From: a virus | Direction: 5' to 3' (one strand) | DNA: 39,792 nucleotides | IMG/VR virus record: IMGVR_UViG_3300043409_002136 | Span: 1-39,792 of that record | Shown here: positions 24,188-31,127 of the stretch, in pieces | Layout: the number at the start of each line of letters is the position of its first letter | How positions within the stretch are numbered: position 1 is the stretch's first letter | Position numbers and translations under genes: made by a program | The notes under the pieces: model-generated | The model's database searches: none | What the model was told of the DNA's origin: nothing | What the model saw: the letters and a program-made list of their open reading frames with translations, nothing else

Positions 24188-24286
24188 AATGTAAATTTAT
24201 GGATAATTAACAAATAAATTTAAAACTTACCGTTATTCTTTGCTTTTAAAAAATTTGTTTTTTTATTTTTTCTATTTGCATAAAAA

Positions 24287-24294
24287 CAAAAGTA
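24287..24294 (-). promoter_or_regulatory. Candidate late promoter
   Basis: On the minus strand TACTTTTG (TAnnTTTG). It lies in a 118-bp AT-rich gap with no ORF, about 100 bp before the gene that leads the terminase/tail/head/lysis operon. No convincing TTTG at -33, so strength is uncertain; a phage activator could supply it. Confidence 0.5.
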
Positions 24295-24305
24295 CAAATT
24301 ATTTT

Positions 24306-24509
24306 TTAATTATTATTCATTTTACTTTCAAACTTTAAAAACTCAATTTTTCCTTCAAAGTATAGAATTTTCGCTATTAACAATTGCTGATTTTTGTCGA
24401 GGTGTCTGATAGGTAAACGTCTGGGTATTATTTTTTCTTTTCTTATAACAGAATCTATCGCGTCATATGTAACGCCACAGATTTTAGCGAATTCAGATAT
24501 TTTCAGCAT
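24306..24509 (-). CDS. MerR/excisionase-like HTH protein
   Basis: 67 residues. N-terminal FAKICGVTYDAIDSVIRKEK followed by RRLPIRHLDKNQQLLIAKIL matches a winged HTH of the MerR or excisionase type: helix, turn with GVTYDAI, recognition helix, wing. Last gene of the early operon, directly before the late promoter, so could control the early-to-late switch; this is inference. Confidence 0.65.
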   Translation of the reverse strand: MLKISEFAKICGVTYDAIDSVIRKEKIIPRRLPIRHLDKNQQLLIAKILYFEGKIEFLKFESKMNNN

Positions 24510-24712
24510 TTCAAAAGTGATTTAATAATATTAGTTTTTTCTTTAGTTCCGTATGTTTTAAATTCAATAACACAATCGTTATATATTTGGTCTAGGAAGT
24601 CGTGCATTTTAATTGATTGACTGCCTTTAAAAATTGTGCCATCAAGGAATTTGTGTTCTATTTCGTTACGATGCTTAGATTTGTATGCTTTTATGTGGTC
24701 TATTAGTTTCAT
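24503..24712 (-). CDS. Small early protein, unknown
   Basis: 69 residues (MKLIDHIKAYKSKHRNEIEH), helical with a short 'DGTIFKGSQSIKMHDF' hairpin. Overlaps the following HTH gene by 7 bp. No family recognised. Confidence 0.55.
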   Translation of the reverse strand: MKLIDHIKAYKSKHRNEIEHKFLDGTIFKGSQSIKMHDFLDQIYNDCVIEFKTYGTKEKTNIIKSLLKC

Positions 24713-24714
24713 AA

Positions 24715-25203
24715 TTAAAATAAATAAGTTGATTCAAAATTATCCCACCAATCAATAAAGTCGTCAAAATTTTTAACGATTAAGTAAATACCTCCAGCTT
24801 TAGTAATTGATTGTTCGTATTTGATTTGCGCTTCACTTTGTCTATCTTTTTGCCATTTTATTTCAATTTTAACCGACCTGCCTTTAATAGTTGCACTAAT
24901 ATCTGCCGTGCCGTTTGTTCCTGTTCCTTTTGTCCAAACACCAGACCCTATTATTCTTTGCCTCCCGATGCAATCAACAAATTTTATTTTATTATCTCGA
25001 TACGTTCCTGTGTTGCTAATTCTTTCGGATTGCCCATTGTTAAACTCAATCCATTTAATCACTAATTTAGTAAGTGCGTTTGCTCCATTTTCTTTGAGTT
25101 CAGGTTCAGGGATGCAGTTCTCACGACCGATAAAAGATGGATAGTTTTCTAGTTTGTTTTTTATATACAAATCTTTAAATCTTTTTTTGTTTTCTTTGTT
25201 CAT
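24715..25203 (-). CDS. VRR-NUC domain nuclease
   Basis: 162 residues from ATG 25203; an in-frame TTG 13 codons upstream lies in the palindrome region and is unlikely. Motifs of the VRR-NUC (PD-(D/E)xK-type) fold: GTNGTADISATIKGRSV with the Asp, VKIEIKWQKDRQSEAQ with the E-x-K pair, and a following 'Q..YEQSITKAGGIYLIVKN' helix-strand. Such phage enzymes act on branched DNA or resolve recombination intermediates. Positioned next to the helicase gene in the replication block. Confidence 0.85.
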   Translation of the reverse strand: MNKENKKRFKDLYIKNKLENYPSFIGRENCIPEPELKENGANALTKLVIKWIEFNNGQSERISNTGTYRDNKIKFVDCIGRQRIIGSGVWTKGTGTNGTADISATIKGRSVKIEIKWQKDRQSEAQIKYEQSITKAGGIYLIVKNFDDFIDWWDNFESTYLF

Positions 25204-25352
25204 AATTGGTTTGTTTAAAATTGGTGCAGTAGTGTGGTGCAAACGTCTATCTATATATAGACGTTTGCACCATTACACCAGTGCAAGGTGTAAATTAGTG
25301 GTGTAACAATGTTTGCACCAATAATTAATAATATTTTTATTACATTTTATCA
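25204..25352. promoter_or_regulatory. Palindrome cluster: candidate replication origin or operator
   Basis: A 16-base perfect inverted repeat (25235-25250 and 25257-25272, core GGTGCAAACGTCTAT) with a six-base spacer is nested inside an outer repeat ATTGGTGCA (25220-25228)/TGCACCAAT (25314-25322). TTACACC (25273-25279), GGTGTAA (25287-25293) and GGTGTAA (25300-25306) add further related copies. The gap separates the helicase gene from the nuclease gene. Such dense symmetry suits an origin, an operator or a terminator; no T-run follows the main stem. Confidence 0.6.
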
Positions 25353-26435
25353 TTAAAATATCTCATTTTGTGTGTCAATTGCAGTACCTAAATAATATTT
25401 GTTATCTGTTTGACTTTTAACAATATACGATGTTTCAATTAAACATTTAATATAATCTTTTGAAGTTCTTTCACAAACACTTTCACTACATTTAGACAAG
25501 TATGATCTTTTAAAGTGGTCAATTAATTGACCGTAACCTATACCTAAATCTGTTGAAGTGGAGAAAATATCCAAAACGATTTTGATTTTAAAAGATTCAA
25601 ATAGTTCTTTTTTGCTCATTCTTTTAATTGGCTTGGTGTACATTTGAAAGTCAGAAATATAAGGCACTCCATTATCGTCAATTTCAAAAGCAAAGGTTTC
25701 AGGGTTTATGTTTCTGCATTGTTCAGCAGTTACTACTGAAATCATATCGTTATCACTTAACTTAGAAACAGAAAGTACAGTTTCTGACTTGTTTATCAAT
25801 TCGCTACCAATATGTCCTCTTGCGTTATTATCTCCTTTATTTTGATGCAAAACAGTAGTTATAAGAATGTTTTTTTCTTCACTCCATTTCATTAACTTAG
25901 AAATAATCATAGTAGCCTGTTCCTCGTCATTAATCGAAGTGATTAGGTCTTTTATTCCGTCGATAAAAACTATTCCAATATTCGGGGTGTTGTAAATTGC
26001 ATATTCGATTAATTCTGCACGCTCTATTGGGTTTAATGCTCGAAGTCCGTAAACTTTTAAGTTTTTAGGTTCATCAACTCCAACTAACTTACAAATCCTT
26101 TTAAGTGCTAATTGGACGTGATATTTACCCTGCTCGGTGTCAAAGTATAAAACATTGCTTTGATTTTTAGGCAGTTCGTTTTTAAATAAATTGAAAATAG
26201 TATCTTTTGATATTGAAACAGCGATAGCCATTGCAATAAAAAAAGATTTTCGGCTTTTAGCTTTTCCGATAATTGATAAAATATTTCCAAGCGTTCCGAT
26301 AATAGCATCACCTATTTTAAGAGCAACTTCGGGAGGTGGTATTTTATCGCTAGCTTTAATTTCGTATTGCACCAACTTATCGCTAAGGTTTACAATCGGT
26401 TTTTCAGTTGGTATTAGTTGAATCGGTTCAAACAT
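25353..26435 (-). CDS. RepA/AAA_25-like replicative helicase
   Basis: 360 residues. RecA-fold ATPase: Walker A GKAKSRKS at 57-64, NVLYFDTEQG for the beta strand with Glu, Walker B IGIVFIDGIKDL at about 153-164, and LITTVLHQNKGDNNARGHIG as motif 3/sensor. The C-terminal 90 residues form a winged-helix-like extension (SLCSESVCERTSKDYIKCLI-type region near 320-345). RepA-type hexameric helicases unwind origins in plasmids and phages. Its stop lies next to the palindrome cluster. Confidence 0.85.
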   Translation of the reverse strand: MFEPIQLIPTEKPIVNLSDKLVQYEIKASDKIPPPEVALKIGDAIIGTLGNILSIIGKAKSRKSFFIAMAIAVSISKDTIFNLFKNELPKNQSNVLYFDTEQGKYHVQLALKRICKLVGVDEPKNLKVYGLRALNPIERAELIEYAIYNTPNIGIVFIDGIKDLITSINDEEQATMIISKLMKWSEEKNILITTVLHQNKGDNNARGHIGSELINKSETVLSVSKLSDNDMISVVTAEQCRNINPETFAFEIDDNGVPYISDFQMYTKPIKRMSKKELFESFKIKIVLDIFSTSTDLGIGYGQLIDHFKRSYLSKCSESVCERTSKDYIKCLIETSYIVKSQTDNKYYLGTAIDTQNEIF

Positions 26436-26934
26436 TGTTTTTGAAGTTTTGTATTGATAGATTAATGCTCGATTCTAAGTTATAAATTACAGACTCATTA
26501 CTCCAATTGTTGCAAACTTTTACGAACTCCATAGGGTCAAGTTGTGGCAATTTATATAAGTATCTTTCGTGAATTTCTTCTAATTCCTTAAATGTTTTAG
26601 TTTTTAAAAATGGGTCAAGAATTTTCTTTTGTGCAAAGTAATTTTTTAACTCCATTGTTCGAATAGATAAATATAATTTTTCGATGCAAATAGGTTCTTT
26701 TAGTACCTTGTTTAATTCTTTGTTTGCAAAATCTAAATCGCTGTAATAAGTTAGCAACTCGGACAATGTAAATGCGTATAACTTAGCAAATAAAAGATTA
26801 TCTTGAATGATGTCTTTTTGATGTAATGCAAAGTACTTGCCTATTTCATTAAATGCTTCTATGTCTGTCTTATTAGGCTTATTTTGCTTTGTAAGAGTAA
26901 ATCTCAAACGATCAAAAGATTCTTTTAATTTCAT
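26428..26934 (-). CDS. Early protein, unknown (168 aa)
   Basis: 168 residues, helical, no catalytic motif. Contains FALHQKDIIQDNLLFAKLYA and 'LYLSIRTMELKNYFAQKKILDPF'. It overlaps the HTH gene (ATGA at its start) and the helicase gene by 8 bp. A helicase-loader-like role would suit its position before the helicase, but the sequence does not show it. Confidence 0.6.
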   Translation of the reverse strand: MKLKESFDRLRFTLTKQNKPNKTDIEAFNEIGKYFALHQKDIIQDNLLFAKLYAFTLSELLTYYSDLDFANKELNKVLKEPICIEKLYLSIRTMELKNYFAQKKILDPFLKTKTFKELEEIHERYLYKLPQLDPMEFVKVCNNWSNESVIYNLESSINLSIQNFKNNV

Positions 26935-27089
26935 AACAATATCGATTTTAAACGTTGCTCTGTCGAATAAGGCATTTCTCTTTTAGAATTTAAGTACATT
27001 GATAAAGTTGGCTGGCTGATTCCTAATTGTTCAGCTATCCAGCTTATTTTCAATCCCTTTTGTTTAATTAGTGATTTGTATTTTTTCAT
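26931..27089 (-). CDS. Small HTH DNA-binding protein
   Basis: 52 residues: MKKYKSLIKQKGLKISWIAE then QLGISQPTLSMYLNSKREMP, the classic XRE-type helix-turn-helix (IAEQLGISQPTLSMYL). Too short for a dimerisation domain. It follows the terminator at 27119, so may begin a separate transcript, and its stop overlaps the next start (ATGA). Probable regulator of the replication genes. Confidence 0.8.
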   Translation of the reverse strand: MKKYKSLIKQKGLKISWIAEQLGISQPTLSMYLNSKREMPYSTEQRLKSILL

Positions 27090-27118
27090 TTGTTATAAAA
27101 TTATTACACTTTTTTGGT

Positions 27119-27148
27119 AAAAAACCCCGATATTTATTTCGGGTTTTC
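27119..27148 (-). terminator. Intrinsic terminator after the SSB gene
   Basis: On the minus strand AAAACCC, a loop with an internal CGA/TCG pair, GGGTTTTTT. It lies 50 bp after the SSB stop codon, separating the first early operon from the HTH-helicase operon. Confidence 0.75.
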
Positions 27149-27196
27149 AAATATACAAAAAATAGCACGCAAAATTAATCACGTGCCTTTTTTGTT

Positions 27197-27568
27197 TTAG
27201 AACGGTAAATCTCCTGGTTCTTCTTTGTTTGTTGGCGTTGCTGGTGCAAATTCTGCATGATGTTCAACTGGTGCAGTACTTTGTTTTGATGTGTCTTGTT
27301 TGCTAATCCTCCAGCCTTGAATAGTATTGAAATAAACAGCTTCGCCTTGTGGGTTTGTCCATTCACGACCTCTTAAATTAATGTCTATTTTTACAGCTTC
27401 ACTGACTTTGTACGAATTTATCAAGTCGCATTTATCTTGCACAAACTGTACTAGAATATCCTGCGGATATTGTTCGTCTGTTGTAACAACTATGTCACGT
27501 TTTTTGAATCCTGAACTACCTACTTCTTGGATTGTTCCAATCATTTTAATTTTTCCTTGAATTTCCAT
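27197..27568 (-). CDS. ssb: Single-stranded DNA-binding protein, DUF3127-like
   Basis: 123 residues. N-terminal OB-like strands 'MEIQGKIKMIGTIQEVGSSGFKKRDIVVTTDEQYPQDILVQFVQDK' match DUF3127 proteins, the SSB type of Bacteroidota phages. The C-terminus is disordered and ends in an acidic tip EEPGDLPF, the SSB interaction tail. Directly downstream of the Sak4-like ATPase, forming an annealing/recombination pair. Confidence 0.88.
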   Translation of the reverse strand: MEIQGKIKMIGTIQEVGSSGFKKRDIVVTTDEQYPQDILVQFVQDKCDLINSYKVSEAVKIDINLRGREWTNPQGEAVYFNTIQGWRISKQDTSKQSTAPVEHHAEFAPATPTNKEEPGDLPF

Positions 27569-28428
27569 TATATTTGTGGCTTTAAAGTTTCATAATAAAT
27601 ATTTAATTGTGTTACTTGTTCTTTTGTCAATTCTAAATATCCTTGTTCTAAATTGTCAATATATAATTCAACTGTTGAAATATCTTTAGTTAACAAAAGC
27701 TTAAACTGATTGGCGGTTAAAGTAGGTATTTTTTTAATAGGCTCTATTCCATTTTCACACCAATTTAATAATAGTTTGCCCGTTTCTTCTGTTGGTATAA
27801 AATCAGGTTTACCAACAAATAAACCAGTACGGTCTTTTGATACGGTTGCATTGTGGTTAGTGTCTAATTCTAAATTAACGGTTAATTCATACTCAAAACC
27901 CTCTCTAGTCACTTCTTTTAAACCTACTTTTTGAGGGACTAATTTACCACTGGAGTTGGTTGTCATTTCGTAATCTTGTTTACGCCTTACTGTTGTAATA
28001 ACGTGAGCTTTGCATTGTAGAATTTTATCAATAAAAGACTGATGTCTAGGTGTAAGTTTAGCCCAATTAGTATAACTATTCCCAACCATTGAATTACTAA
28101 TCTCTAAAATACCACCTTTACCGTCCCATTCGTGAGTAATGCTATCAATTACAATTACCTCCATTCCTGCATTTTCACAAGCTGTAATAGCTTCAATGTA
28201 ACGCTCTGGAGTGTAAGGTGCGTCTAAAGTAATTACATTGTAATCACCTAAATTGGCATACAAATCACCGCTCCCATTTTCGGTATCTATTAATGCGATT
28301 TTGTCCATAGAAGTCGCCAAACCTTTAGCTATTAAAATTGACGAATAAGTTTTTCCCCCACCACTTACTGATGAAAGACCTAATCTGATTTTTGCTTTTT
28401 GGCGTGTTGCCTTTCTTAATTGTAGCAT
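27568..28428 (-). CDS. RecA-fold ATPase, Sak4/AAA_24-like
   Basis: 286 residues from ATG 28428 (a start 8 codons upstream reads through the regulatory gap). Walker A GLSSVSGGGKTYSS with GGGKT at about 23-27, IALIDTEN, Walker B VIVIDSITHEWDGKGG, and ITTVRRKQDYE as sensor. These are the marks of phage Sak4-type single-strand annealing/recombination ATPases. C-terminal 60 residues form a helical tail. Pairs with the SSB encoded immediately downstream. Confidence 0.85.
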   Translation of the reverse strand: MLQLRKATRQKAKIRLGLSSVSGGGKTYSSILIAKGLATSMDKIALIDTENGSGDLYANLGDYNVITLDAPYTPERYIEAITACENAGMEVIVIDSITHEWDGKGGILEISNSMVGNSYTNWAKLTPRHQSFIDKILQCKAHVITTVRRKQDYEMTTNSSGKLVPQKVGLKEVTREGFEYELTVNLELDTNHNATVSKDRTGLFVGKPDFIPTEETGKLLLNWCENGIEPIKKIPTLTANQFKLLLTKDISTVELYIDNLEQGYLELTKEQVTQLNIYYETLKPQI

Positions 28429-28449
28429 AATTATTAAATTTAAAAACCC

Positions 28450-28525
28450 CATCTAATTACGGCTTGGTCAGAAGTCGGTCAGATGAGGTTTAATTATTTT
28501 TTTGTTAGATACTCTGACCAGTATC
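28450..28525. promoter_or_regulatory. Operator-like repeats TGGTCAGA
   Basis: Direct copies TGGTCAGA (28465-28472) and CGGTCAGA (28476-28483) face an inverted copy TCTGACCA (28513-28520). An additional imperfect stem AACCCCATCT/AGATGAGGTT (28446-28490) encloses them. The segment is the gap between the 82-residue gene and the ATPase gene; it may be an operator or an attenuating leader. Confidence 0.45.
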
Positions 28526-28544
28526 GAATTGTAAAAGTACTAAA

Positions 28545-28793
28545 TTACATTTGATTATCAAAAGATTTTCGCATTAAAGTATCAATTTTATACGTTATTT
28601 CTTGAAAGTACGTTGTATTTTGCAGGGTATTAGTTCCTGCGCATTCATCGTTTAGCAGCGTACAAAACTCGTCTAAGGTATCTTTTAGCTTTTGCATTCT
28701 TGGTTTTGTTACTTTTAGATCATCTAAGTTCCATTGTAGTATTACCATAAGTGCATAAAACTTGTGAAGATTAACGCTCTTTTTTTTGCTCAT
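28545..28793 (-). CDS. Small early protein, unknown
   Basis: 82 residues, helical (KFYALMVILQWNLDDLKVTK; MQKLKDTLDEFCTLLNDE). ATGA-type overlap with the Gp157-like gene. Looks like a small phage accessory protein; no family named. Confidence 0.55.
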   Translation of the reverse strand: MSKKKSVNLHKFYALMVILQWNLDDLKVTKPRMQKLKDTLDEFCTLLNDECAGTNTLQNTTYFQEITYKIDTLMRKSFDNQM

Positions 28794-29278
28794 TTTACTT
28801 GAATATTACGGTTAATTTTTAATGTAGCTCCTAAAACGTGCTTACCTGCTTTGATAGCATCTTTTATCAATGCTTTGTTTGGTGTTTTTGTTGTTCTAAT
28901 ATTGCAATAATCATCCGAGATAATTTGCTCATCAACCTCAACACTTTCAGACTTTCTAAAATTAATCTTCAAAGTAGTTGTTTTGATTTCCTCGATTTCG
29001 TACAATTCCATCGCTGCTTTTACCGTTTCTTTTAGTTTGTCGATAGTCTTTACCCTGCTAGCTTTTAACAATCTTAAACGCTCTATTTCAGCATCAATAG
29101 CATCTAAATCAGTTTCAAGTGACTTCGTGACAAAAATGTATGCCACTGCCTTTTGTTGCAATTCGACTTTGTTTATAGCCAAAGAAGTTTCCAATTCAGG
29201 CGAAAGTTCACCTCCGTTTTCAATCAGTTCATTTGTAATAGATATGTAATCCTGTTTAATTTGATATATTGTATTCAT
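28790..29278 (-). CDS. Siphovirus Gp157-like protein
   Basis: 162 residues. An N-terminal helical and coiled-coil half (LETDLDAIDAEIERLRLLKA) is followed by 'KTTTLKINFRKSESVEVDEQII' and 'KTPNKALIKDAIKAGKHVLGATLKINRNIQVK', the two blocks of the Gp157 family (helical stalk, then 'i.t....l......v....i......P.K..IKkaikaG..v.Ga.l....'). In other phages this family has been linked to resistance to host nucleases. Placed in the recombination block before the ATPase and SSB. Confidence 0.82.
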   Translation of the reverse strand: MNTIYQIKQDYISITNELIENGGELSPELETSLAINKVELQQKAVAYIFVTKSLETDLDAIDAEIERLRLLKASRVKTIDKLKETVKAAMELYEIEEIKTTTLKINFRKSESVEVDEQIISDDYCNIRTTKTPNKALIKDAIKAGKHVLGATLKINRNIQVK

Positions 29279-29463
29279 TTTTTAGGTGTATAAATATGTA
29301 AATCATCGCTTTTATAACAGTTTCTTATGCCATTTTCCCACTGAACTATAATAGGATTTCCCCACTCTTTTTTTGATACTACAACTCCGATACTTTTGGT
29401 AGGATTGTATTTGTCTTTACTGTAACGAGTTGGTTTCAAAATAACTTTAGTATTTAATTGCAT
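29275..29463 (-). CDS. Small beta-barrel (SH3/KOW-like) protein
   Basis: 62 residues: LNTKVILKPTRYSKDKYNPT, SIGVVVSKKEWGNPIIVQWE, NGIRNCYKSDDLHIY. The 'G.V......W..P..V.W..G....Y...DL' pattern fits a five-strand SH3-like barrel. Overlaps its neighbours. Unknown partner. Confidence 0.6.
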   Translation of the reverse strand: MQLNTKVILKPTRYSKDKYNPTKSIGVVVSKKEWGNPIIVQWENGIRNCYKSDDLHIYTPKK

Positions 29464-29653
29464 TTTGTTTAATTTTTTGGGCTAGTTTGTAGTTTGCATT
29501 TTGCATTTCTTTTATAGACTTTTCTAAAGTATCGTTTGCATTTCTTAGATGCTCTATTTCATCTTGTTTGCTTATTATTGCGTTGCATAGAAAATAAAAA
29601 AAATACACCAAAAGTATAAAAGCTATGCTTATAATTGTAATAATCGTCTCCAT
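29447..29653 (-). CDS. Membrane-anchored coiled-coil protein
   Basis: 68 residues: a hydrophobic segment at about 4-28 (IITIISIAFILLVYFFYFLC) and then a continuous coiled coil (DEIEHLRNANDTLEKSIKEM). Overlaps both neighbours. Small membrane proteins of this design occur among early genes of many phages, but function is not known. Confidence 0.6.
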   Translation of the reverse strand: METIITIISIAFILLVYFFYFLCNAIISKQDEIEHLRNANDTLEKSIKEMQNANYKLAQKIKQNAIKY

Positions 29654-29847
29654 AATGTTTTTGTTTTTATAATTTCGTAGTCTATGACTTCAATGTTTTT
29701 TATTTTTTCATTCTTTGTTAAAAAAACATAGTTATTTTTTTTATCTATTTTACTTCTTTTTATTTCTTTTTCAGGATCTTTTTTTATGCTAACTAACATA
29801 CTAACTAGCCTACTATCACAATCCCATCTCCCATTTACTACTTTCAT
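29629..29847 (-). CDS. Small basic protein, unknown
   Basis: 72 residues (MKVVNGRWDCDSRLVSMLVS), lysine-rich. Start overlaps the stop of the preceding 31-residue membrane peptide (ATGA), supporting coupled translation. No family recognised. Confidence 0.5.
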   Translation of the reverse strand: MKVVNGRWDCDSRLVSMLVSIKKDPEKEIKRSKIDKKNNYVFLTKNEKIKNIEVIDYEIIKTKTLWRRLLQL

Positions 29848-29939
29848 ATTAAATTTATTAAAAATTCAAATATATTTAATAACGCTATTGCTAGCGTTAT
29901 TAAAATTACAATTCCTATTTTTTCTTTACAATTTGACAT
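29844..29939 (-). CDS. 31-residue membrane micro-protein
   Basis: Reads MSNCKEKIGIVILITLA then a further hydrophobic stretch ending FEFLINLI: a single transmembrane helix. Linked by ATGA to the next gene and 3 bp from the previous one. Within it lies a perfect 10-base stem with TTGC loop (29878-29901, AATAACGCTA/TAGCGTTATT). Confidence 0.5.
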   Translation of the reverse strand: MSNCKEKIGIVILITLAIALLNIFEFLINLI

Positions 29940-29941
29940 TT

Positions 29942-30235
29942 TTAATAAATGCTATTGTTAAGAAGCATTCTTCTAATTTCTAAAAGTTTTTCTCTAATAA
30001 GAATGTTTTCTGTATCAAAGTTCAAACAAAAATCAATATTTTCAACTGCTTTTATTTTTATTTTTTCTACATTATATATTGCTGATTCTAAAGGTTCAAA
30101 ATCGCAATAATCTTTTGCATAGTTCATACATTCCTGTAAATTTTCACTTTCAAAAACTTCTTGTTCTATTTCTACACGGTTAGCAGGATGATCTTCATTC
30201 CCTAATCCTAATACATAATAATCGTAGTCGCTCAT
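29942..30235 (-). CDS. First early protein, unknown
   Basis: 97 residues, acidic (SDYDYYVLGLGNEDHPANRV; EVFESENLQECMNYAKDYCD). Nearest gene to the early promoter at 30271, so probably among the first expressed after infection. Such proteins often act on host functions, but nothing specific is visible. Confidence 0.6.
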   Translation of the reverse strand: MSDYDYYVLGLGNEDHPANRVEIEQEVFESENLQECMNYAKDYCDFEPLESAIYNVEKIKIKAVENIDFCLNFDTENILIREKLLEIRRMLLNNSIY

Positions 30236-30270
30236 TTTTTTTATTTTTTAAGTTGTTAATTATTTTTTAA

Positions 30271-30300
30271 CAAATATACGTATTTAATTTAATTATGCAA
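30271..30300 (-). promoter_or_regulatory. Early leftward promoter
   Basis: On the minus strand TTG (30298-30300), exactly 19 bases, then TATATTTG (30278-30271): a good match to the Bacteroidota promoter. It points into the whole minus-strand operon starting with 29942-30235. Confidence 0.75.
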
Positions 30301-30309
30301 TATAAAAAG

Positions 30310-30342
30310 TTAATTTAAAATTAATTTAAAATGAATTTAAAA
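30310..30342. repeat. Three tandem 11-bp repeats in a divergent promoter gap
   Basis: TTAATTTAAAA at 30310-30320 and 30321-30331, then TGAATTTAAAA at 30332-30342, perfectly spaced at one helical turn. They lie between the leftward promoter (30271) and the rightward one (30377). Spacing suits cooperative binding of a small regulator such as the adjacent 30411 product. Confidence 0.6.
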
Positions 30343-30376
30343 AGCGCGTTAATTTTTTTTATTCGATTTTTATTAT

Positions 30377-30384
30377 TACTTTTG
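30377..30384 (+). promoter_or_regulatory. Rightward promoter -7 element
   Basis: TACTTTTG (TAnnTTTG) 27 bp before the ATG at 30411; the -33 position holds only a T-run. Would transcribe the regulator gene and, by read-through, the beginning of the cassette array. Confidence 0.55.
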
Positions 30385-30410
30385 TACAATAAATTTTAAA
30401 AAATAATAAA

Positions 30411-30575
30411 ATGGGAAGGCATCCAGTATCAAAAGAAAAAAAGAAAATATTAATAGGAGCTAGTGTTGAAAAGCAAATTGTGGACGAGCTTGGTATTTTA
30501 ATATGTAAGCAAATTGCAGAAAACGCGGTAAATAAACAATTTTTAAAGAATTGTAAAAATAAGGTAAAAGTTTAA
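30411..30575 (+). CDS. RHH-like small regulator next to the array
   Basis: 54 residues. KKKILIGASVEKQIVDELGI then ICKQIAENAVNKQFLKN resembles a ribbon-helix-helix core (beta strand KKILIGASV, two helices). Short N-terminal basic tail. It lies between the divergent promoter region with tandem repeats and the array's half-site, so may repress both. A similar protein is encoded at the other array border (3692-3874). DNA binding is inferred from the pattern. Confidence 0.55.
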   Translation: MGRHPVSKEKKKILIGASVEKQIVDELGILICKQIAENAVNKQFLKNCKNKVKV

Positions 30576-30616
30576 TATTTAAAAACTAGAATAGAGTAAT
30601 AAATAGTTTGATCTAT

Positions 30617-30985
30617 ATGAATAAACTTTCAAAAAATACCAAATTGCCCCAATGCGACAAAACCGCTGTTAGCAAATCGTTCTTGCTTTCGGGTAAATGT
30701 CAGCAGGATTTTTACGATTATTGCGTAGAAAATAAAGATAGAATGTTTGGAAGATTATTAGGAGATGAAGAAGATGTTTTAGATGAATTGAGTTATTTAT
30801 TTTCAATTTCTGTTTATCCCTTAATGATTCAGTTTTTAGACACAAAACAATATAAAGGCGAACCTTTATATTCAATGTGTTTCAGTTATTTTTATAAATT
30901 CAAAATTCAAAGTCAAAGTCAATTTGATATTTGGATTCAATCAATTGAAAAAGCAAATGAACTTTATAACGATAACGCTTTTTAG
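30617..30985 (+). CDS. First cassette protein, unknown
   Basis: 122 residues from ATG 30617 (a TTG three codons upstream is also in frame). The first 18 residues are encoded by the half-site, so the start codon lies outside the mobile part. The body is helical and acidic (QQDFYDYCVENKDRMFGRLL; EDVLDELSYLFSISVYPLM). No family recognised. As the first cassette it could be transcribed from the promoter at 30377. Confidence 0.6.
   Translation: MNKLSKNTKLPQCDKTAVSKSFLLSGKCQQDFYDYCVENKDRMFGRLLGDEEDVLDELSYLFSISVYPLMIQFLDTKQYKGEPLYSMCFSYFYKFKIQSQSQFDIWIQSIEKANELYNDNAF
30644..30674 (+). repeat. attC right half-site (array entry, attI-like position)
   Basis: TTGCCCCAATGCGACAAAAC, CGCT and R' GTTAGCA (30668-30674) match the right arm of other sites (for example 34145-34175) but no left arm or R'' is found in the 70 bp upstream. 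It is either a truncated attC or the array's primary insertion site. Confidence 0.65.
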
Positions 30986-30991
30986 AATGTT

Positions 30992-31127
30992 TGCTAACGT
31001 TTCGTGGCTTTGTCTTGTTGCCTAAAAAATAAGACATAATCTTTAAATTAAAAAACAGAAAATGAAAACACAAAATGAAAATCAAATTGATGACCAAAAC
31101 GGCAATAAATCAAAACCAATGTTAGTG
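30992..31127 (+). repeat. attC site 7
   Basis: R'' TGCTAAC at 30992-30998, R' GTTAGTG at 31121-31127. Arms GTGGCTTTGTCTTGTTGCC and GGCAATAAATCAAAACCAA pair. Start codon of the next gene lies in the centre (31062). 136 bp. Confidence 0.9.

Noticed and set aside
24306-24509. Phage integrase/excisionase lysogeny module
   Set aside because: The HTH protein resembles excisionases, but no tyrosine or serine recombinase motif is found in any frame, so a lysogeny module is not supported.
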